Shown here one piece after another: positions 44,377-55,649 of a stretch of 64,000 bases of DNA (the first letter of the stretch is position 1; each line of letters begins with the position of its first letter). The notes under the pieces were generated by a model, which was not told where the DNA came from, did no database searches, and saw only the letters and a list, made by a program, of their open reading frames with translations. The DNA lies in contig JAKLMB010000002.1 in assembly GCA_022813625.1 (NCBI GenBank), positions 1,984,001 to 2,048,000 of the forward strand, in the 5' to 3' direction. Source of the DNA: Aaosphaeria pasadenensis (lineage: Eukaryota > Ascomycota > Dothideomycetes > Pleosporales). Both the position numbers and the translations under genes were made by a program.

Positions 44377-45445
44377 TGCCGAACTACCTGGCATTAAGGA
44401 ACGGGCCATCAATGTTGATTAGCAGAATCGATTAAGTACAGGCCATGTAAAGAGTAGCTCGGCCACGTTCATTGTGATGGCGAGTTTCTCTTTGCCAAAC
44501 AATAAAACCAAAGTCTGCGGCTGGTACATGACTTTTCTTTCACTAGTGAGATCTAGACAGGAAATTACAGTGGAACGGAATCATTGTGGGTATTGGTCCA
44601 GAATTTGATATTCATGCAAACACAATGTCATCTTTGAGTAGACCCTGACCACTCTGTGCTTACCGCCGAAATGGGAAAAGCATCAGGCACTGTAGAGTAT
44701 GGTGACAGTAGCGATAACCGATGCTGCGCATTGTTCAAAGTTGTCTATCAAATGTTTCTAAGAACAGTTTAGAATCATGACTAATTGCCATGGTACTATT
44801 TTACAACGTATTCGGAATGAAAGTGAGCCAATGCATTTTTCATCCTACAGACTCACGCAATTTGCTGAATTTTCTAGAGTGAACTCAGAGCTTGCGAGAG
44901 ACCTTAGAATAATACATGATCTTCTTATCCCGCGCCTTTTTTCCACGCGCCAAAGGATTCACTTAGCCATTGGGACTTAGCTATCAGGACTTAGCTATCA
45001 TACTAAAGTAAAATACCGTGACGGTGACGTTAAAAAGGTTCCTATATCCCAGCCATGTTCTAGGATTATCTACAATGTTAATCTCCGAGACTTGGGAAGA
45101 AGACATGCGACGCTAGGACTTGGCTTTATTCATGTAGCTTTTACCAAGTACCAGAATTGGGAACTATAAAATAGTAGTCGAGTCACATACTACGACGAAC
45201 TCTGGACATTCAGGTGCGCTCTTTCTAAAGCAATTGCTTTATCTGGTACAATAACTAAAATCTTTTTATGCAGCTAGGCGATCAGTCAATAGTAACTGAC
45301 TGGAAAGTCCAGCATGCTATAACATATGTGTTCCAGGATGGAGCAACACCGATGGTATCCCATCATTGAATGTCTGATCTAAAAAAAAAGTTACCACGTT
45401 ATGCGGCAGCTAGAAGTCTAATCATGCACTTCCGATCCAGCTATC
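44377..45445. other. intergenic region
   Basis: No gene could be supported. It is A/T-richer than its neighbours. It contains a 14-bp tandem duplication at 44973-45000. Confidence 0.45.
44973..45000. repeat. 14-bp perfect tandem duplication
   Basis: The unit GGACTTAGCTATCA occurs twice in direct succession. It is a short local duplication with no apparent function. Confidence 0.8.
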
Positions 45446-48400
45446 TCACGCCGTCCCTGCCTTTCTCGCTCTGAATCCTAACCCAGGAATATTTGAGCGC
45501 AAGGCCAAGCTGCTCAATACTACACTGACACTACTCAGAGCCATCGCAAGAGCCGCCCATACAGGATCTAGTCGTATATGTTTTTCGCCTGTAGCCCCCA
45601 TACCGAGTCCGGCTTCCATTGCTACACCATTGTGGTGCATATTCATTCCCTGGGTAGTACCTGTGGTAATTGGATACAAAACACCAGCTGCAACGGGCAT
45701 TGCAATGATGTTATAAATGCCGGCCCACATAAAATTTAGATATACGCGCCGAAGGACAACACGAGAAAGGTCGAGCAGAGTAAGAAGTGCACCAAGATTC
45801 GAATTGATGAGAACAAAAGAGGAGGATGAAATGGCGATGTCGGACCCAGACCCGATTGCGATGGAAACGTCTGCTGCGCTCAAGGCAACTGAATCGTTGA
45901 TGCCATCTCCAACCATAGCTACAATCGCTCTTTTAGTCCTCTTACTATTGCCACTGACTTTGAGTCGGAATATATTTCTCAGCAATTTCGATCTTTTCGT
46001 GCTAGGCAGTGTTCTTTGGAGGTGCCGGATCTTGTCGGCTTTCTGATCAGGCAGTACACCAGCAATGATGTTATCAGGGGGGATGCCGACTTGGATACCC
46101 ACTGCACATGCAGTAACAACGTTATCACCTGACAGCATCCAAACATCGATACCTCGTGTCTGTAAGTCCCGAATCACTCCACAAACCTCGGGGCGAATGA
46201 CGTCGGCAATGGCAAATGCGGCGATTAGGCTCCATGCTGCTGTCTCCCTCTCATTTTCCGAGCCGATGATGTCAAAAGATTGTATGGCAACCAAAGCAAC
46301 TGACTTGCCACTGCGTTTCCACCCCTGGAGCCTATCCAATTCAGTGGAGGGTATAGCAACGTTGTAATCAGACATGTGCGCTTCGCTCCCAACAATGATT
46401 CCCCATTCGACCTCGTTGATCGTGAGAGCTCCTTTCAGACCCTTTCCAGGGATCTCTTCGACATCCTGGAAGTCCAGCTTAGGATATTCATGGCAATCAC
46501 AATACGATACAATTGCTCTGGCGATTGGGTGGCTGCTGTTCTGTTCTAGCCCACTGATCATGCCCAGGGTCTGGTCTCGATTTCTCGTATCAATAAAGGT
46601 GCAGTCTGCTACCGCATGCTCGCAACCTAGGGTAAGTGTACCTGTCTTGTCAAACACGATGTAATCCAATCTACTAGCCTCTTGAAAAGCTTGTCCGCCC
46701 CCTTTCACGAGAATACCATGCTTTGCAGCGAGTCCACCTCCGACAAACAAGGCCGTTGGGGCCGCCAGTCCAATGCCGCATGGACAGGCAATTACGAATA
46801 CCGCTATGGCAAAACGAAGAGACCATAGAGCCCAGCTTTCTGAACCGCTATTCTTCCAGTCGCTAGGAATTATGCCGCTCGTTCCAAGGGAAACCCAAGT
46901 TACCCACGTTCCAATGGCTACCAATACTACCAATGGTACAAAATGACCTGTTATCGCATCGGCTATCCTCTCGACCGGTGCACGCTTAGTCTGGCCTTCC
47001 CGAACGGCATTGATAATTTGATCGAGCATGGACGTTCCCGAGATAGTTGTTAATCTGATCTCAACAGATTGCCCTTTGTTGATCGTGCCAGAGTAGACCA
47101 TGTCGCTAGGTTCTTTAGGGACCAGGCGAGATTCGCCGGTCAAACTGGCCTCATCGAAGACGGCCATTCCATGGATGATCATTCCGTCAAATGGCGGCGA
47201 TGCTCCATGCGGGACTCTAATAATGTCACCTATCTCAAGAACATTTGTTGCAATCATTTGATCGCTGCCACCTGGAATGACTAGAACAGCCTCAGTTGGT
47301 CGAAGTCTCCCAAGCGAAATAACTGCGTCACCAGTCTTGGCCTTGCTATGCGCTTCGAGATATCTTCCTATCAACAGAAACATTGTCAGAAAGACGACGG
47401 CGTCGAAGTAGGAGTCAGACATGCTCCCAGATGTTTTTTTAGCAGCGGCCAATGCTAGTTCGGCAACAGAAGCGAAATAAGCAATCGTAGTTCCCAACGA
47501 TATCAGCATGTTCATGCTGCCGAACCTATAAAATCGGCGTAACATGGGAGTCCGGCTACTGGCTCGCCATAGGGTATATATTTCCTTTAGTGCTTTCTGG
47601 TGAAAAATATCCGCTGCGAAAAAATAAACCGGAGTCGCAAGGAAGAACAGAGCCCAAGAGAGCCTGGAAGCATTTCCTATCCACATAGGTTGCATAAAAT
47701 ATTTGCGAATGGGGTGTTGGGCGTCGATTAAGCTCATGAATACAATTCCCAGAGTAAAAGACGGAATCCCCACTATGATTGTGAGAAGCAGTCTAAGCAA
47801 GATGCGTTTTCGTTCGCGACTATGCATTTTCTGGGCCCTCTCCTCGATTGTTGGATGATGATATATGCTTGGTTGCAATGCTTGGTCTAGAGTCGTGATC
47901 CTGGTGAGAATATGCCGAGCGGTGAAAAAAGGTGGACTTGGTCTATATCGAAGCGTTATAATAGGTTGCTCTTTGGAAAATGGCGGATCTTGAACAACCT
48001 TCACTTTGAAGCCATGTTCGTGGTGTGTTGTGAGTGCTCTGACGATGCGTATTGGGCAGTGATGACAGGACATTCCGGCAACGGCAACACTCAGAAGTCG
48101 CTCATGGTGCTCCTGAGTCACTGTTTCATGTATGACCGTGTCGATGGTAGCATCATAGCCTGCTTGCTCGATAATATATTCGATCCTTCGTAGATTCTCT
48201 CTGCCAGTGAAAACGACATGGGCAGTGTTTGACAATACGTCGACGTCAACGCTTCTGATCCAGCTATTCTCATCAAGAGCCTGACCCAGATCGGCCACAC
48301 TTGCACTGCCAGGCGTGCATGTCATCGTAAACACTGCTCTCCATTCATCGACAGCGCACATTTCGGATGTCTTTTCTGCTGTAGTTGGTATTTCAGTTAT

Positions 48401-48805
48401 CGTGTCCAAGTAAGCGTCGAAACCGGCGTCTTCAATATTTTCTATGATTTCACCAAGTCGAGATTTGTCTTCGAACACGACCGTCCCGCTGCTCGTCAGA
48501 AGGTTGACGTTCACGGATTTGATCCAGGATAGACTCCCAACAGCATGAGTGATGCAGCTAACACATGAGCTGCAGGTCATCCCTTCGATGGTAAAAGTAG
48601 CTTTCTGAAGCATTTGGCTACGACTGCTGTCAATGCCGAAGAAGCTTCCATGAAGAGGGGCGGATTTTATGCTCGATTTCGTTGAACTATGTCCATTACC
48701 ATCGTTATTTTTTGTCGAATCTGGAAGTTCAGCTGTCATGGTGACTTCATTGACATTCATGCTGCATTGCTCGCAATATTTGTCGAGTCCAGATCTCTGT
48801 AACAT
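45446..48805 (-). CDS. copper-transporting P1B-type ATPase (CrpA-like)
   Basis: An intronless 1119-codon frame. The N terminus has a CEQC motif. Three HMA-like metal-binding domains follow: the first intact (GMTCSSC, about 65-135), the second with its CxxC lost (MTCTPGS, about 150-220) and the third with GMSCHHC (about 238-300). Membrane helices flank the actuator (TGES) and the ion-site motif CPCG near residue 673. The phosphorylation motif DKTGTLT is near 720, the SSHPIA nucleotide-binding motif follows, and the hinge GDGINDS is near 966. CPC marks Cu(I) specificity. Fungal CrpA-type pumps export copper at the plasma membrane; Ccc2-type pumps load the Golgi. The Cys-rich N terminus with poorly conserved HMAs favours the CrpA type. 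It may confer copper tolerance. Confidence 0.9.
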   Translation of the reverse strand: MLQRSGLDKYCEQCSMNVNEVTMTAELPDSTKNNDGNGHSSTKSSIKSAPLHGSFFGIDSSRSQMLQKATFTIEGMTCSSCVSCITHAVGSLSWIKSVNVNLLTSSGTVVFEDKSRLGEIIENIEDAGFDAYLDTITEIPTTAEKTSEMCAVDEWRAVFTMTCTPGSASVADLGQALDENSWIRSVDVDVLSNTAHVVFTGRENLRRIEYIIEQAGYDATIDTVIHETVTQEHHERLLSVAVAGMSCHHCPIRIVRALTTHHEHGFKVKVVQDPPFSKEQPIITLRYRPSPPFFTARHILTRITTLDQALQPSIYHHPTIEERAQKMHSRERKRILLRLLLTIIVGIPSFTLGIVFMSLIDAQHPIRKYFMQPMWIGNASRLSWALFFLATPVYFFAADIFHQKALKEIYTLWRASSRTPMLRRFYRFGSMNMLISLGTTIAYFASVAELALAAAKKTSGSMSDSYFDAVVFLTMFLLIGRYLEAHSKAKTGDAVISLGRLRPTEAVLVIPGGSDQMIATNVLEIGDIIRVPHGASPPFDGMIIHGMAVFDEASLTGESRLVPKEPSDMVYSGTINKGQSVEIRLTTISGTSMLDQIINAVREGQTKRAPVERIADAITGHFVPLVVLVAIGTWVTWVSLGTSGIIPSDWKNSGSESWALWSLRFAIAVFVIACPCGIGLAAPTALFVGGGLAAKHGILVKGGGQAFQEASRLDYIVFDKTGTLTLGCEHAVADCTFIDTRNRDQTLGMISGLEQNSSHPIARAIVSYCDCHEYPKLDFQDVEEIPGKGLKGALTINEVEWGIIVGSEAHMSDYNVAIPSTELDRLQGWKRSGKSVALVAIQSFDIIGSENERETAAWSLIAAFAIADVIRPEVCGVIRDLQTRGIDVWMLSGDNVVTACAVGIQVGIPPDNIIAGVLPDQKADKIRHLQRTLPSTKRSKLLRNIFRLKVSGNSKRTKRAIVAMVGDGINDSVALSAADVSIAIGSGSDIAISSSSFVLINSNLGALLTLLDLSRVVLRRVYLNFMWAGIYNIIAMPVAAGVLYPITTGTTQGMNMHHNGVAMEAGLGMGATGEKHIRLDPVWAALAMALSSVSVVLSSLALRSNIPGLGFRARKAGTA

Positions 48806-50065
48806 TGTCGATGATTTATGGCTTAGGGTTTAAGAATGTCAATTTGTCGTGTTTCTGCCTGCTTAAGGTAGCAACACCAACGCAGGTAAATGGCGGCGGC
48901 CTCGGGTGATCCGATACCAACAGTAGCCTAAGCTGTCTCGTAGGGTTCTACTTGCCTTAAGAGGTGAAAACAAAGGTCCCGAGATCCCAGTAATGTCGCC
49001 CAATGAAGCGGATATGGTGAGGAGGAAGGTTATGGAATATAAGTCGACCAAACTTGGGAGGTGTTGAAACTTGTTGGTGCATACATGGGCATTCCCTACC
49101 CGTACTAACACTTGGAATCAGTAGAGACCAACCTGAATATGATAGTATCTGATCAGTACCTATGCGTGGGAATCTTCATCTTTATGATGTTTATTCGTCG
49201 GGCAACTTCTGGCTCATATCAGCGCAAGGGTCTCGTGCAATACTGGGATATGATCGCAATATGAAGGCTTTTAAATCCCTGGGACTGGATATATATGCTT
49301 GGACATAAGTGGTAATTGATATATTAGATCCGACGGAACTTCGGCTATGGCCAATCACGCAAATTGGGTAGCAACTTTACTACCCAGAGGGTAAAATTAT
49401 GTGTCTAAGGCGAAGCTGTAGAGATTGCTTACGACTATAGACGTAGGACACGTATGGACCTAGGCTAAACTGTTGGTTTTATCTATAATCGATATTTTGC
49501 GCTGGCGTCGATTGCATGAGTAGTGCAAATCGCTAGAGCCGTTTCGTTTGCAAGGATATTTATTCAATGATACATCTCGCACAAGGTGAATAAAACGAAG
49601 TACAGGGTTTACCGTGTGTTATTGGGCTTCACCTCATGAATGTGTTGTTGCAATATCTATCTTGATTTAGCAGTCGCATACATACATTGTCATAGTCTTG
49701 TGCTTATCTATCTTTCGAGGCCTCATGTCACCTCCACTGTTCATGAATTAGTATACTAAGATCTAATGAAAAGTCATGATCAACCCCCTGTTTCGACGGA
49801 AGCATGGCCTGGAGCCTGGAGGGACTTGATATGAACACAGTCTACGGTGGGTATTGCAAAATCACCTAGCAGAGTGTAAGGCAGATGCCACAAGTCTCCC
49901 TACCTGGGTGATTTGAAGCGTATCAATGGGATCATACAAGGCAATAGAGAAATTAATATTCCACATGCCATGACAGCATTACATAAGTCAACTGCGGTAT
50001 CGCCAAGTAAGAAACGCCTTGGTATACGTAGATGTCCATGGAATCCTACTCTGGATGTCAATCGG
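48806..50065. other. intergenic region upstream of the copper ATPase
   Basis: No gene is seen across 1.26 kb. The segment 49100-49700 is comparatively A/T-rich. It should contain the ATPase promoter next to 48806 and the GRF-gene 3' UTR next to 50065. Confidence 0.45.
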
Positions 50066-51184
50066 TCAATCAGTACCTTGCTCATCTTGCCATTGCTGAA
50101 ATCGCCTGGCGGCCTCGTTTGCCTCAAGCTCTGCCTTTAAGGTATCCAAATGCTTCTCAAGACTTGCGACCTTGGCTTCTTTTGCCTTGAGCTCCAGCCG
50201 CAAAACGTCACGACCTCTACGGTTGCCTTCAGCGATCTTTGCGTGTGTATTGAGTATTCTCATTAAGCTGGCTTCGGCATCTTTGTTCAGATGTACATTT
50301 TCCATCTTAATCCATTCGAGGACGTTTTGTGCAAGATCGTTTGACCCGCTTGAATCTTTGTTGCGAGATCGTGATGGCGTCCCTCGAAATGAGGAGGTGG
50401 GCGTGGGCTCCTGGGTAACACTCCCGAGCCCAGAAGAGCGGGAGCCAGGAGTAGAGAATGGATCGCGGAAAATACGAGGATCTGTTTGCGGAGTTGAAAT
50501 AATGTGTGCAGTGGATGTGTGATCAAAGTCGAGGCGCCGTCGTGGAGTCGTGAAAAGGGTTGTCCTGGTGGCCTTTGTAGGTGTTTCCGCGGCTACCAGC
50601 GTTTGGTCTAGGTCGTTGTGGACAGCGTTGTCTTCTCGGTCAAAATCAAACTCATCTCCATAACTGTTGGGTTCCTCAAAATTCTGCCTATGTCGTTTTC
50701 TACTTTGTTCGATATCAGCAGGACACGGAGGGTGTGGGCTTGTTTTTGATTCCTGCTTGATTGGAGAGTGGGCGGTGCTGCCAGGTTCTGTACGGGAGTT
50801 GTTTCGTAGCGCAGCTAGCTCTCGAGGCTGTGCATCTTCTTGCCACAAGAAAAAGTCGCATTTGGTCTGGTCACTTGGTCCCTTCTGACACGTATAAACT
50901 GGAGCAACGGTCAGAGCTGTGGGTATGTCAATGCAGGTGTTGTAGGCCTTACACCAGCGGCCCTTGTTCTCAGGCTTGCCTTTGTTAGACTGGAAGCGAA
51001 CTGCGGGGAGACGTGGAATGCAATTGCCTAGAAGAAGAATTGAGTCAGTAGGCTGAACTATTGACTATCAAGGGATGGCTTTTTTTTAAAGAGAGCAAGA
51101 AGATGAGATGAGATGGGCGTTTGTACATTGCCAAGCGCCGTTTTCGAATTGGCCTTTCGTCTTTGCGAATTGTTTCTTAGGCAT
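50066..51184 (-). CDS. GRF-type zinc-finger protein with C-terminal coiled coil, function unknown
   Basis: Exons 51184-51127, 51027-50953 and 50898-50066 join to 321 residues. The first two exons and the start of the third build a GRF zinc finger: WQCNCIPRLPAV at 18-29, GRWFYTC at 42-48 and KCDFFLW at 57-63. Zinc ligands are Cys20, Cys22, Cys48 and Cys58, and the eponymous GRF reads GRW here. A Ser/Pro/Arg-rich, probably disordered middle (about 75-240) contains basic clusters such as SRKRHR and TPRRRLDF. A helical, probably coiled-coil segment (about 265-315) ends the protein. GRF fingers bind single-stranded nucleic acid and occur in topoisomerase III, APE2 and NEIL3. No catalytic domain is present here, so the role is unknown. 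It is divergent from the GT34 gene. Confidence 0.85.
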
Positions 51185-52134
51185 TATCAAACGTTGGGAT
51201 GATGTGGAGTCGGTAAACAAGGGACGAATTTGGTTATAAGTGTAGGTGTAATCGTACAAGTATTTGTTGCCTTGTAACTCGTGATTTCTGCGTTAATGAC
51301 GTTGGGATGGTGGTGGTGGGGCTAAGGGAAGCTATGGTAACGATAAGGAGAATGTACATACCTTAGGTACCTACGTAAGTACCTAGGTACATACGGTAAG
51401 GTAAGAAAAGGTAAAGTAAAGTAAAGTAGGACGAGCAAAGTATGCGTTACATCAGCTCGTTACAGAGTACACAACGTATTTAACTATCCCTGTATTTTCT
51501 TTTTTTTCCATTCTACTCGTGACTTTACCTATGTAGCGAAGGAGGTACCTCCTCTGTAGTTATGTATGTATCTAGCTTAAATGTCTGTCGAAGGTCTCCA
51601 CTGGATATGCTCTGACTCCATCCGTACTGTTCGTACAAGGACGTAATGCAGTAGTTACTTGTACTGTGTACGGAGGAAGCTGTAATACCACATACTCTGG
51701 TACGTGTTGCCACCATCCGGCATTCGGCATCCGGCTCACTAGCTCCCGCAGCGAAGCAGCTGAGAATAGATTCACGTACCTACAAGTACAAATGACTCGT
51801 ATGTACACCATTGACTACACAGTGAGAGGGTCTTCACGGAGTACTATCCAAGTAGTAGTATCCATTTGTACTTATACTTGTAATAGCGTGATGTACAAGC
51901 GAGTCACTACCAACTATTGAACCATCCGGCATTCCAAATAAAGTTATTACTTGTACTCGTACCTAGGTCGTCCCAGGGTCGGAAGACAATCGACAATACT
52001 CTCCCTTTTCCACCCTACTACTGCGCATTCCAGTCATCACCATTGCTCGTCGTCGTTGTCGATATTGTCGTCGCACCTTGATGTCGGCGATGGGTTGTCC
52101 TCCTTGACGTTCCTCCCACGTTTACCCATACGCG
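51185..52134. promoter_or_regulatory. divergent upstream region, GRF gene and GT34 gene
   Basis: No gene is seen. It is dense in CCTAGGTAC, GGTAAGGTAA/GTAAAGTAAAGTA and CGGAGTACT words (51355-51430, 51835, 51960). Confidence 0.45.
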
Positions 52135-53189
52135 ATGCTTGTGAAGGTGTTCCGATTCCATCCTTCCGTGCTTGTCCTCCTCGCGTTCTGCGCACTTTTC
52201 GGATGGCATCTCAGCTCAGGGATAGCCTATGGCGATCCCATGCCCCGCCAAAGACCTGGAGAATCACATCCTCCTGCTGAAGCAGAACGACCGCAAGAGC
52301 AAAAGGAACAGCCCGTCCCCGTGCCGCCGCCGCCGCCGCCGCCACCTCTCACTGATGAGCCGAAGGAGCCCAGGAAAGCGCGCATTGCTATTGTGACTTT
52401 TATCACCGACCAGAAGTCATACATACACCTTTCCCTCAAGAACAAAGATCGTAAGTCACTTGTCTCTAAGCACGCATTCTCGGCTCACAACATCTTTGGA
52501 TAGATTATGCACGTCGCCACGGACACGATCTGATCGTCGATTATGAGAGCCACTCGGAGCGTGGCACCACCTATTGGAAATTCAACATGATGCAGAGGTT
52601 GATCAAAAAGAACAATTGGGACTGGCTGTGGTGGATAGACTTCGATACGCTTATTACAAACACAGATATTGATGTGCAGAGCATTATAGACGAGACGCTC
52701 AAGGAAACCACCCGTGCCGATGAGGTTGATGTCCTCGTCACACATGACTGGTGCGCAAGACCCCCACAAAATTCGCATACTGTAGGAAAGGTTACATGCT
52801 AATCCCGAGACAGTAACGGTCTAAACACGGGTTCATTCATTGTCCGGGGACACGAACGCTCTCTCAAAATTTTCGATGATGTTCACGACATACAAGCCAG
52901 GGAGAAGGAGAAGAAGAACGAACTGAGTGAGCAGGATGCCATGGCGCTGCTGATCAAAGAAGATCGAGCATCCGCAGACCGGACAACACAAGTCCCACAA
53001 TGGAAGTTGAATGCCTTTCCACCGGAAATAGCCTGCTTCGACGAGTCAAATAGAGTCTGGGAGCACGGGACCTTTGTACTCCATTTTGCCGGAGCATGGG
53101 CTCATGTCGAAGGCAAAGACCCTACGGGACAGCTCATGAATAAGTACGGAAAAGAAATCATCTGGGGAGATTGGAAGGAATTCTACTGA
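52135..53189 (+). CDS. GT34 family glycosyltransferase (Gma12/Mnn10 type)
   Basis: Exons 52135-52450, 52504-52750 and 52814-53189 give 312 residues. A short cytosolic N terminus and a signal anchor (about 9-27) show a type II Golgi protein. A Pro-rich stem follows with a run of nine Pro from a CCG-type repeat (about 62-72). The catalytic domain starts with IAIVTFITDQ and contains HGHDLIVDYE, YWKFNMMQ, the metal-binding DFDT within WWIDFDTL, and CNGLNTGSF. It ends with the conserved HFAGAW block. Family members are alpha-1,2-galactosyltransferases (Gma12) or alpha-1,6-mannosyltransferases (Mnn10/Mnn11) that extend N-glycan outer chains. Sequence alone does not choose between them. Both introns are short and standard. 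Confidence 0.9.
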
Positions 53190-54079
53190 ATCACCCGTGC
53201 AAGCATCTACCTCACCATAGCGCTTACGATATCAAAATTGACTCCTTCAGCTAGCTACTTCAATCGATTCCCCGATCTTGCATGTCCAAGTGCTGCGTAT
53301 CATCCAGATAACATGACGTTAACAGGCAGGAATCAGGCTGGGTGCAACCCCGAGAAGCCATGCAGAACAATTTCGGCTCATGGGCACACATTTTACTTAT
53401 GTATCGGATGGCATCGACCTGAGGCTGTCTCTCATACAGGAGTTGTTCTGCTTGTCTATCGCTAATAATGTGGACTTGAAATTCCTCGTAGTCGATCGTT
53501 ACAGCCTCCCTAGATCATGAGTTTGAACTTTCTCTTCCCCATATGCATACAATTGTTGTAGTAGTGTGCGTGGAAATCCATGGTGTGAATCGCCAGTCTA
53601 TTCCACAGCCATTCCATTCAAGATGGAATACGCCTTTGCTGCATGCATCTCTAAATTGTGGAGTCTCATGGTCGGTTGTGCGCATGCTAAGGTGACAAGA
53701 ACATGATTATTGGCGCATACTGCAGGAGATGAACCATTCTCATGTGCTCGTTGCTGGAGATAGTCCATGTACTACCACCGATCCGTGAAAGTTGTTAGTT
53801 CTGTACGTACATAATGGGCTGTAGAAAACCATGAATGTAGACGCAAACCCCCTATTGCATGGACTAGTCCGTCCAAGTCACGATTCGGAATCATACTGTG
53901 CACGATATGACATCAACTTCGAGGAATTTATGAAACAATTCGTTTGGTAGATCAAAAGTACGCTCTGGGTATCATCTCCTCCACAAAAGGGGGGCCGCTG
54001 GTATCGGCCCTGTCAAGTAATAAGTAATAGAGGCAATGCTACAGGGTCAGTCCATAGAAAAGAACACACTCTTCGTAGA
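53190..54079. other. intergenic region between convergent GT34 and methyltransferase genes
   Basis: No gene could be supported. A 75-codon open frame at 53238-53465 lacks an ATG start and is not considered real. Confidence 0.45.
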
Positions 54080-55649
54080 TCATGAGCGAAGCGGCTTCCT
54101 GCCATAGACAACGGTGCTACGTATGGTCAGTACACATTAAAAAACGAGGATGGCGGTACGAACCCAGGAAGATAGGCGTGCGTTTTGTAATTCTTCAGTT
54201 CCTTTCGCATTTGTGCGAGGAAAACTTGAGCGCGAGCAACCGACCACTTTAGCTGTCAGTAGTGTACATAAGTTTCGACGAGGGTCCTCTAAAGCGGTCA
54301 TCTTACCCCACCGACCTGTGTCAATAATCGAAGCATGAATCCTTCAATGCCCTCGTGCAAACGGAGCTGATTCCAGCGGCCTATATTTTTCAACTTCCGG
54401 TCCTGAGACCATCCATTCATAGGCCATTGGTAAGGAACCTCGACGACATCTACAAATCCGGCGCGTTCCATCCTCTCCTTGCTTTCACTCCAAATGGTGA
54501 AGCTCTTGCCAAAGATTTTGCCCATTTCTACGACAGTGGCGCCCCAGGTGTGGTAAAAGTGGTCAGGGCCCATCGTATCGTCATCTGCAGTAGGTTGTAC
54601 GGAATGCTCGACGATTTCTAACCAACCGCCTGGCTTCGTATGTTCGTATGCTTGCTGGAAAAAGAAATCCCAGTCCGGTACACAACCAAAGAGCTCGCGT
54701 ATGTGAACAAAGTCGAAGTGATCTGGCGGGAAAGTCCACTCCAGAGTGACGTCATCCACTTCGAAATGGCAGTTGGGTGGTACTTGGAACATTAGTATCC
54801 AAATGAGAATAATAAACTGGTGTCGGGGCCGGGGTTTAAAAACTCACCCCATTCGGGTTGGATTGGAGATAGATCCGTGCCAGTGACAATAGCGCTGGGA
54901 TATAGATCGGCCATCTGCAATTTGATATCAGCCAAACGGTATAGCGTTGCCTGGAGCACTCGACAGATTTACTCACATCTATAGCCCATATGCCTGTGCC
55001 TGTACCAACATCCAAAATAGCCTATGCATCTCAACACAAAATGACTTCCGCGAGCTAGGTAGAAGTGTAGCTTACCTGGGGGTTCTCTACAGGAGCTAGA
55101 TGAAGTTTGTTATCGAGTGTTAGGAGATACATGTGATGGGCAAAGTCGAGAATTTCTTTCGCTAATTCGTCGTTGGGGCCCTGCGACGCTGTCAGGAGAA
55201 GGCATGGATAGACATGTAGGGTCGAAATCGGCACGCAGACAACGTACCCAGTAGGCGCCATCCCTATATGCATGATATTGACGCCCATTCTCCATTCGAT
55301 AGTTCATGATTGATGAAGCCAACGTGTCTGTTTCGTCTTCAAGGAGGCTCCCGCTGTCGAAGCCGGAATCGGACACATAGTCGAGAGGTTCTTGGGCGGG
55401 ATCATCTTGGGGTTCGTTATTGATTGCTTGTTCGTGGGGATGCTGTTCTTGTAGCGATTGATCGGCTCGGTCGTGCCGATGGGAAGGCTCGGGAACAGTT
55501 GGCGGATAAGCAGGAAGAAGATGGTAGGCAGGGATGATTGTATCTCTGGTACGGTCTGTGTTTTCGGCGAATTGGACGGCGCTGTCCTGGCCGATGGAGT
55601 GCAGACTGGAGGAGTCAGAGGGTTTATTGGAGGAGTCCGGATCGGACAT
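54080..55649 (-). CDS. SAM-dependent methyltransferase, LaeA-like
   Basis: Seven exons: 55649-55248, 55180-55076, 55021-54977, 54914-54848, 54782-54307, 54252-54164 and 54116-54080. They give 406 residues. The first 110 residues are Ser/Asp/Glu-rich and disordered. The methyltransferase fold follows: motif I LDVGTGTGIWAIDMA from about 172, TGTDLSPIQPEWVPPN, then FDFVHIRELFG and PGGWLEIVE. The C terminus ends with VFLAQMRKELKNYKTHAYLP and GRKPL. This is the pattern of the fungal LaeA-like family, which includes the velvet-complex regulator LaeA and many paralogues, some tied to secondary metabolite clusters. Whether this is LaeA itself or a paralogue needs a tree. All junctions are in frame. 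Confidence 0.88.

Noticed and set aside
4860..48805. A 'copper/cytochrome oxidase' cluster made of COX17, COA3 and the copper ATPase
   Set aside because: The three genes are 26 and 14 kb apart with unrelated genes between them. This is most simply coincidence.
53238..53465. 75-codon frame downstream of the GT34 gene
   Set aside because: It starts at TTG, not ATG, and lies in the presumed 3' UTR. The Cys content looked interesting but there is no other support.
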